From assembly GCF_002105285.1 (NCBI RefSeq), contig NZ_MUHR01000012.1, forward strand, positions 113,640 through 177,639: a DNA stretch of 64,000 nucleotides, read 5' to 3'. The DNA is from Planktotalea arctica. GTDB taxonomy: Bacteria > Pseudomonadota > Alphaproteobacteria > Rhodobacterales > Rhodobacteraceae. Made by a program: the position numbers and the translations under genes. Positions 60,910 through 64,000 of the stretch are shown piece after piece; the first letter of the stretch is position 1; every line of letters starts with the position of its first letter. The notes beneath the pieces are model-generated. The model searched no databases. It saw nothing but the letters and a program-made list of their open reading frames with translations, and was not told the DNA's origin.

Positions 60910-62688
60910 TTAGTGATCCGTGGCTGCACCTGCGCCGCGTGGAACACGAACGCTCTCGACAAGGTCTTTGATCTCTTGCGGCGTGTCTTCTGTCGCGTTG
61001 GAGACAAAGTAAGCCACCGCAAAGTTCAACATTGCACCGATCGCACCGAAGGAGGTGGATTTGATCGAGAGCAGAAGTGGCTCTGCATCCGTGAAGCTGT
61101 TCGTGCCCGGCACAAAGAACCAACCCTTGTGCAGGAAGATGTAGATCAGCGTCACGATCAGACCTGTGAGCATGCCCGCAACCGCGCCTTTGTTGTTGAT
61201 GCGCTTGGAAAAGATGCCCATCATCAAAGCTGGGAACAGCGATGCCGCAGCAAGGCCGAAGGCAAGTGCCACCGTTTGCGCCGCAAAGCCCGGAGGATTG
61301 AGGCCCAGATAGGTTGCGATCACAATCGCGACGGCCATGGCGATCCGCGCGGTCAGCAATTCGTTCTTTTCAGACATATCCGGCGTGAGCTGCCCTTTGA
61401 ACAGATCATGCGAGATCGATGAAGAGATCGCGAGCAGCAAGCCTGCCGCCGTGGACAGGGCCGCCGCAAGGCCGCCCGCCGCCACGAGGGCAATCACCCA
61501 GCCGGGAAGCTGTGCAATTTCAGGGTTCGCCAACACGAGGATATCGCGGTTCACGTCCAGCTCGGAGCCTTTCCAGCCATTCGCTTCAGCCGTGGCGGCA
61601 AAGCTCTCGGATTTATCGTTGTAGAACTGGATACGTCCGTCGCCATTCTTGTCTTCGAACTTCAAAAGGCCAGTGACCTCCCAGTTCTTCATCCAAGTGG
61701 GGCGCGCTTCGTATTCGATCGGCTCTTCGGTGATGCCATTGTTGTAGATCGTGTCGATGATGTTCAGGCGCGCCATCGCACCGACCGCAGGGGCCGTGAG
61801 ATAGAGAAGCGCGATAAACACCAGCGCCCAACCCGCAGACCAACGTGCGTCAGACACTTTTGGAACGGTGAAAAAGCGCATGATGACGTGGGGCAAGCCA
61901 GCAGTACCGATCATCAGGGACAGGGTGAACAGAACCATGTTCAACGTATCTTGATGATGGCCCGTGTAGGAGGCAAAGCCGAGATCCTGAACCACGAGAT
62001 CCAGTTTTTCCAGCAAATACAGGCCAGAGGCTTCACCGCCGGGCTTGTACTCTGAAAACAGACCAAGGCCGGGGATCGGATTACCTGTAAGTTGCAGCGA
62101 GATGAAGATCGCCGGGATCGTGTAGGCCATGATCAACACGCAATACTGCGCGACCTGCGTATAGGTCACACCTTTCATGCCGCCGAAAACCGCGTATGCG
62201 AAAACAACGCAGGCACCGATGAGCAGACCTGCCGTGTTGCTAACTTCCAGGAAGCGCGAAAAGGCAACGCCGACGCCGGTCATCTGGCCGATCACGTAAG
62301 TGACCGAGGCGACAATCAGGCAGACCACTGCAACCATACGCGCAGTCGGGCTATAGAACCGATCACCGATGAATTCGGGCACGGTAAACTTGCCGAACTT
62401 GCGAAGGTATGGCGCTAACAGGAGCGCGAGCAGAACGTAGCCGCCTGTCCAACCCATGAGGTAGGTCGAATTGTCGTAGCCGGTAAAAGCGATGAGGCCC
62501 GCCATCGAAATGAACGAGGCTGCAGACATCCAGTCTGCCGCTGTTGCCATGCCGTTGGTGACCGGATGAACGCCGCGACCGGCTGCGTAAAATTCAGATG
62601 TGGAGCCTGCGCGAGCCCAGATCGCGATGCCGATGTAGAGCGCGAAGGATGCGCCTACGAACAGCAGATTAAGTGTATACTGATCCAT
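60910..62688 (-). CDS. Sodium/solute symporter, VC_2705-type (acetate permease-like)
   Basis: A 592-residue membrane transporter of the SSS family with about thirteen helices. The start SEFYAAGRGVHPVTNGMATA and AADWMSAASFISMAG are the SSS signature. A periplasmic/cytoplasmic loop of about 90 residues near the middle (TIYNNGITEEPIEYEARPTW onward) has an EF-hand-like DKNGDGRIQF. It is likely to carry acetate or other short organic acids with Na+, supported by the acs gene near by and the DUF4212 partner upstream. The gene starts 11 bases after the DUF4212 stop. Confidence 0.93.
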   Translation of the reverse strand: MDQYTLNLLFVGASFALYIGIAIWARAGSTSEFYAAGRGVHPVTNGMATAADWMSAASFISMAGLIAFTGYDNSTYLMGWTGGYVLLALLLAPYLRKFGKFTVPEFIGDRFYSPTARMVAVVCLIVASVTYVIGQMTGVGVAFSRFLEVSNTAGLLIGACVVFAYAVFGGMKGVTYTQVAQYCVLIMAYTIPAIFISLQLTGNPIPGLGLFSEYKPGGEASGLYLLEKLDLVVQDLGFASYTGHHQDTLNMVLFTLSLMIGTAGLPHVIMRFFTVPKVSDARWSAGWALVFIALLYLTAPAVGAMARLNIIDTIYNNGITEEPIEYEARPTWMKNWEVTGLLKFEDKNGDGRIQFYNDKSESFAATAEANGWKGSELDVNRDILVLANPEIAQLPGWVIALVAAGGLAAALSTAAGLLLAISSSISHDLFKGQLTPDMSEKNELLTARIAMAVAIVIATYLGLNPPGFAAQTVALAFGLAAASLFPALMMGIFSKRINNKGAVAGMLTGLIVTLIYIFLHKGWFFVPGTNSFTDAEPLLLSIKSTSFGAIGAMLNFAVAYFVSNATEDTPQEIKDLVESVRVPRGAGAATDH

Positions 62689-62699
62689 TGTTCCCGTTC

Positions 62700-62960
62700 C
62701 TATTGCTCGTCAACGCCGTGTTCGGCATCGAGTTTGTTCATGCGCCAGGCGTAGAAAAAGATGATCCCCAAAAACACGAGGATCGACCCCTGCTGCGCGA
62801 ACCAAAAGCCCAGATCGGTGCCGCCGACGGAAATGCCCGACAACAGCGGGCGCAGCAAAATGCCGAACCCGAACGACACGATCGCCCAGAGCACGAGGCT
62901 CCATAAGATGATGCGCACATTGGCTGCCCAATATGCGTTGTTGGATGAGTTGTCGGCCAT
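62700..62960 (-). CDS. DUF4212 small subunit of the symporter
   Basis: An 86-residue protein with two membrane helices (about residues 15-40 and 52-72), beginning MADNSSNNAYWAANVRIILW, and the conserved FWFAQQGSILVFLGIIFFYA. DUF4212 proteins are found just before VC_2705-type symporters and are thought to form a complex with them. The ATG at 62958-62960 has a strong AGGGAGGACG site; the frame to 62984 is rejected. Confidence 0.94.
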   Translation of the reverse strand: MADNSSNNAYWAANVRIILWSLVLWAIVSFGFGILLRPLLSGISVGGTDLGFWFAQQGSILVFLGIIFFYAWRMNKLDAEHGVDEQ

Positions 62961-63033
62961 TTGGCGTCCTCCCTCTCTTTCCATTTCGTTTCAAAAGCAA
63001 AGGCTTGTTTCCTATGCCACTCCCTTTGCTGCG

Positions 63034-63720
63034 CTAGGCGGTCGCGTGTGCGACCAATGCAGCCAAGTCCTTCGAGATGCGGGCGATATCGCCCATGGCA
63101 TCGACATTTTTCAGTGCGTTTTTGCGTGCGTAATAGCTGATCAGCGGTGCGGTCTGCGCGTGATAGGCGTCAAGGCGCTGACCCACGGTTTCTGCGTTAT
63201 CGTCCGCGCGCCGCGTCATGTCTGCACCGCCGCATGTATCGCAAATGCCCGCGCGGGTCGTGGGTTTGAAGCTGTCATGATAGCCCTCACCGCAGCCGGC
63301 GCAGGTAAAGCGCCCCGAAATGCGCGTGACCATTTCGCGATCATCCACTTCGAGGCTGATGGCGGCGTTGATGCGCTGGCCCGTTTCGGACAAAAGCGCA
63401 TCCAGCGCCTCGGCCTGTACCGTGGTGCGCGGAAAGCCATCCAGGATCACGCCTTTGGCGCAGTCTGGCTCGGCAAGGCGGTCGCGCAGGATGTTGATGA
63501 CGATCGCGTCGCTGACCAGATCGCCCGCTTCCATCACCGCTTTGGCCGCCTTGCCCGCATCCGTGCCAGCGATAACCGCCGCGCGCAAAAGATCACCAGT
63601 GCTGAGTTGGACAAGACCGAATTTCTGCTCGAGCACGCGCGCTTGCGTGCCTTTGCCCGCCCCCGGGGGGCCAAGCAGGATAAGGATTGGCGCTGTGCTG
63701 GCTGTGTGTGCTGCGTCCAT
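63034..63720 (-). CDS. adk: Adenylate kinase
   Basis: A 228-residue kinase converting AMP + ATP to two ADP. The P-loop LLGPPGAGKGTQA and the LID domain with a Cys4 zinc site (RFTCAGCGEGY ... ICDTCGG) mark the long, zinc-binding form. GFPRTTVQAEAL is also conserved. In this neighbourhood it sits between acs and the symporter pair; AMP made by acetyl-CoA synthetase would be its substrate, which fits the acetate theme of the region. Confidence 0.96.
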   Translation of the reverse strand: MDAAHTASTAPILILLGPPGAGKGTQARVLEQKFGLVQLSTGDLLRAAVIAGTDAGKAAKAVMEAGDLVSDAIVINILRDRLAEPDCAKGVILDGFPRTTVQAEALDALLSETGQRINAAISLEVDDREMVTRISGRFTCAGCGEGYHDSFKPTTRAGICDTCGGADMTRRADDNAETVGQRLDAYHAQTAPLISYYARKNALKNVDAMGDIARISKDLAALVAHATA

Positions 63721-63724
63721 GATT

Positions 63725-64000
63725 CTACGCCCCAGCTCTGTTTTTGATGAGGTCTTCGACGACGGAGGGGTCAGCGAGGGTTGAAATATCGCCCAATGAT
63801 CCTGTGTCGTTTTCTGCGATTTTGCGCAGGATGCGGCGCATGATTTTGCCGGAGCGGGTCTTGGGCAAGCCGGGGGCCCATTGGATCACATCTGGCGAGG
63901 CGATGGGGCCAATCTCCGTGCGCACCCATGTGCGCAGCTCTTTGAGCAACTCGTCAGACGGCTCTTCGCCGTTCATCAAGGTCACGTAGCAATAAATGCC
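63725..64000 (-). CDS. acs: Acetyl-CoA synthetase, C-terminal part (cut at the window edge)
   Basis: The last 91 residues of an AMP-forming acyl-CoA ligase. The conserved lysine loop [20 protein letters not shown] holds the acetylation-regulated Lys (SGK) that works in the adenylation step, and [13 protein letters not shown] is typical for Acs. The ORF continues in frame to base 64000, so the 5' part lies outside. It is 4 bases from the adk start. Confidence 0.93.
   Translation of the reverse strand, partial: GIYCYVTLMNGEEPSDELLKELRTWVRTEIGPIASPDVIQWAPGLPKTRSGKIMRRILRKIAENDTGSLGDISTLADPSVVEDLIKNRAGA

Overview
The window looks like a chromosomal segment of an alphaproteobacterium of the Rhodobacteraceae (Roseobacter group). 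Supporting signs are moderately high GC, the aa3 oxidase assembly order ctaC-ctaB-small protein-ctaG-ctaE-surf1-thrC-M16 protease, the adk / DUF4212 / acetate-type symporter / cNMP-CBS-DUF294 / exonuclease cluster, and a Flp pilin array of the type seen in this family. The genus cannot be set from the sequence alone. No phage, IS element, plasmid gene or CRISPR array was found; the content is mostly housekeeping plus two accessory blocks.

Layout. (1) 1-12813, minus strand: a tad/Flp pilus locus. In transcription order it has a pilin-like gene (12631-12813), four near-identical Flp pilin genes plus one divergent one, cpaB, the secretin cpaC, an OmpA-type lipoprotein, cpaE, the ATPase tadA, tadB, tadC, two TPR lipoproteins and a prepilin peptidase cut by the window edge. 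Hairpin terminators split this into several transcription units, and two of the pilin units are a 514-bp tandem duplication. (2) 13072-22000: a lytic transglycosylase divergent from the pilins, a ketoacid CoA-transferase pair, an L,D-transpeptidase, topA, an unknown secreted protein, dprA and tldD. (3) 22198-31966, plus strand: cytochrome c oxidase subunits II and III with assembly factors, then thrC, an M16 peptidase, an acetyltransferase, a metallo-beta-lactamase-fold protein and a GlcD-type flavoprotein. (4) 32103-45468: apt, mtnP, a SulP transporter, a flavin reductase, EcsC, ptsP, lysC, an SDR, DUF1178, a Nudix hydrolase and waaA. (5) 45578-48292: modABC and an elongator tRNA-Met. (6) 48374-56971: an accessory catabolic-looking locus with a BKACE (DUF849) enzyme, a carbohydrate-type ABC transporter (ATPase, binding protein, two permeases) and three tandem SnoaL/NTF2-like proteins. 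(7) 57062-64000, minus strand: a membrane-anchored DEDDh exonuclease, a small membrane protein, a cNMP/CBS/DUF294 protein, a sodium/solute symporter with its DUF4212 partner, adk and the 3' end of acetyl-CoA synthetase.

The points most worth following up are the in-frame amber codon that interrupts the ABC binding protein at 50846, the ABC/BKACE/triple-SnoaL locus of unknown substrate with a LacI-type palindrome in its divergent promoter, and the freshly duplicated pilin array in which each pilin is followed by a hairpin, in most cases related copies of one terminator.

All calls come from reading the sequence and recalling family motifs. No database search, structure prediction or alignment program was run, so percent identities and family assignments below domain level are not given.
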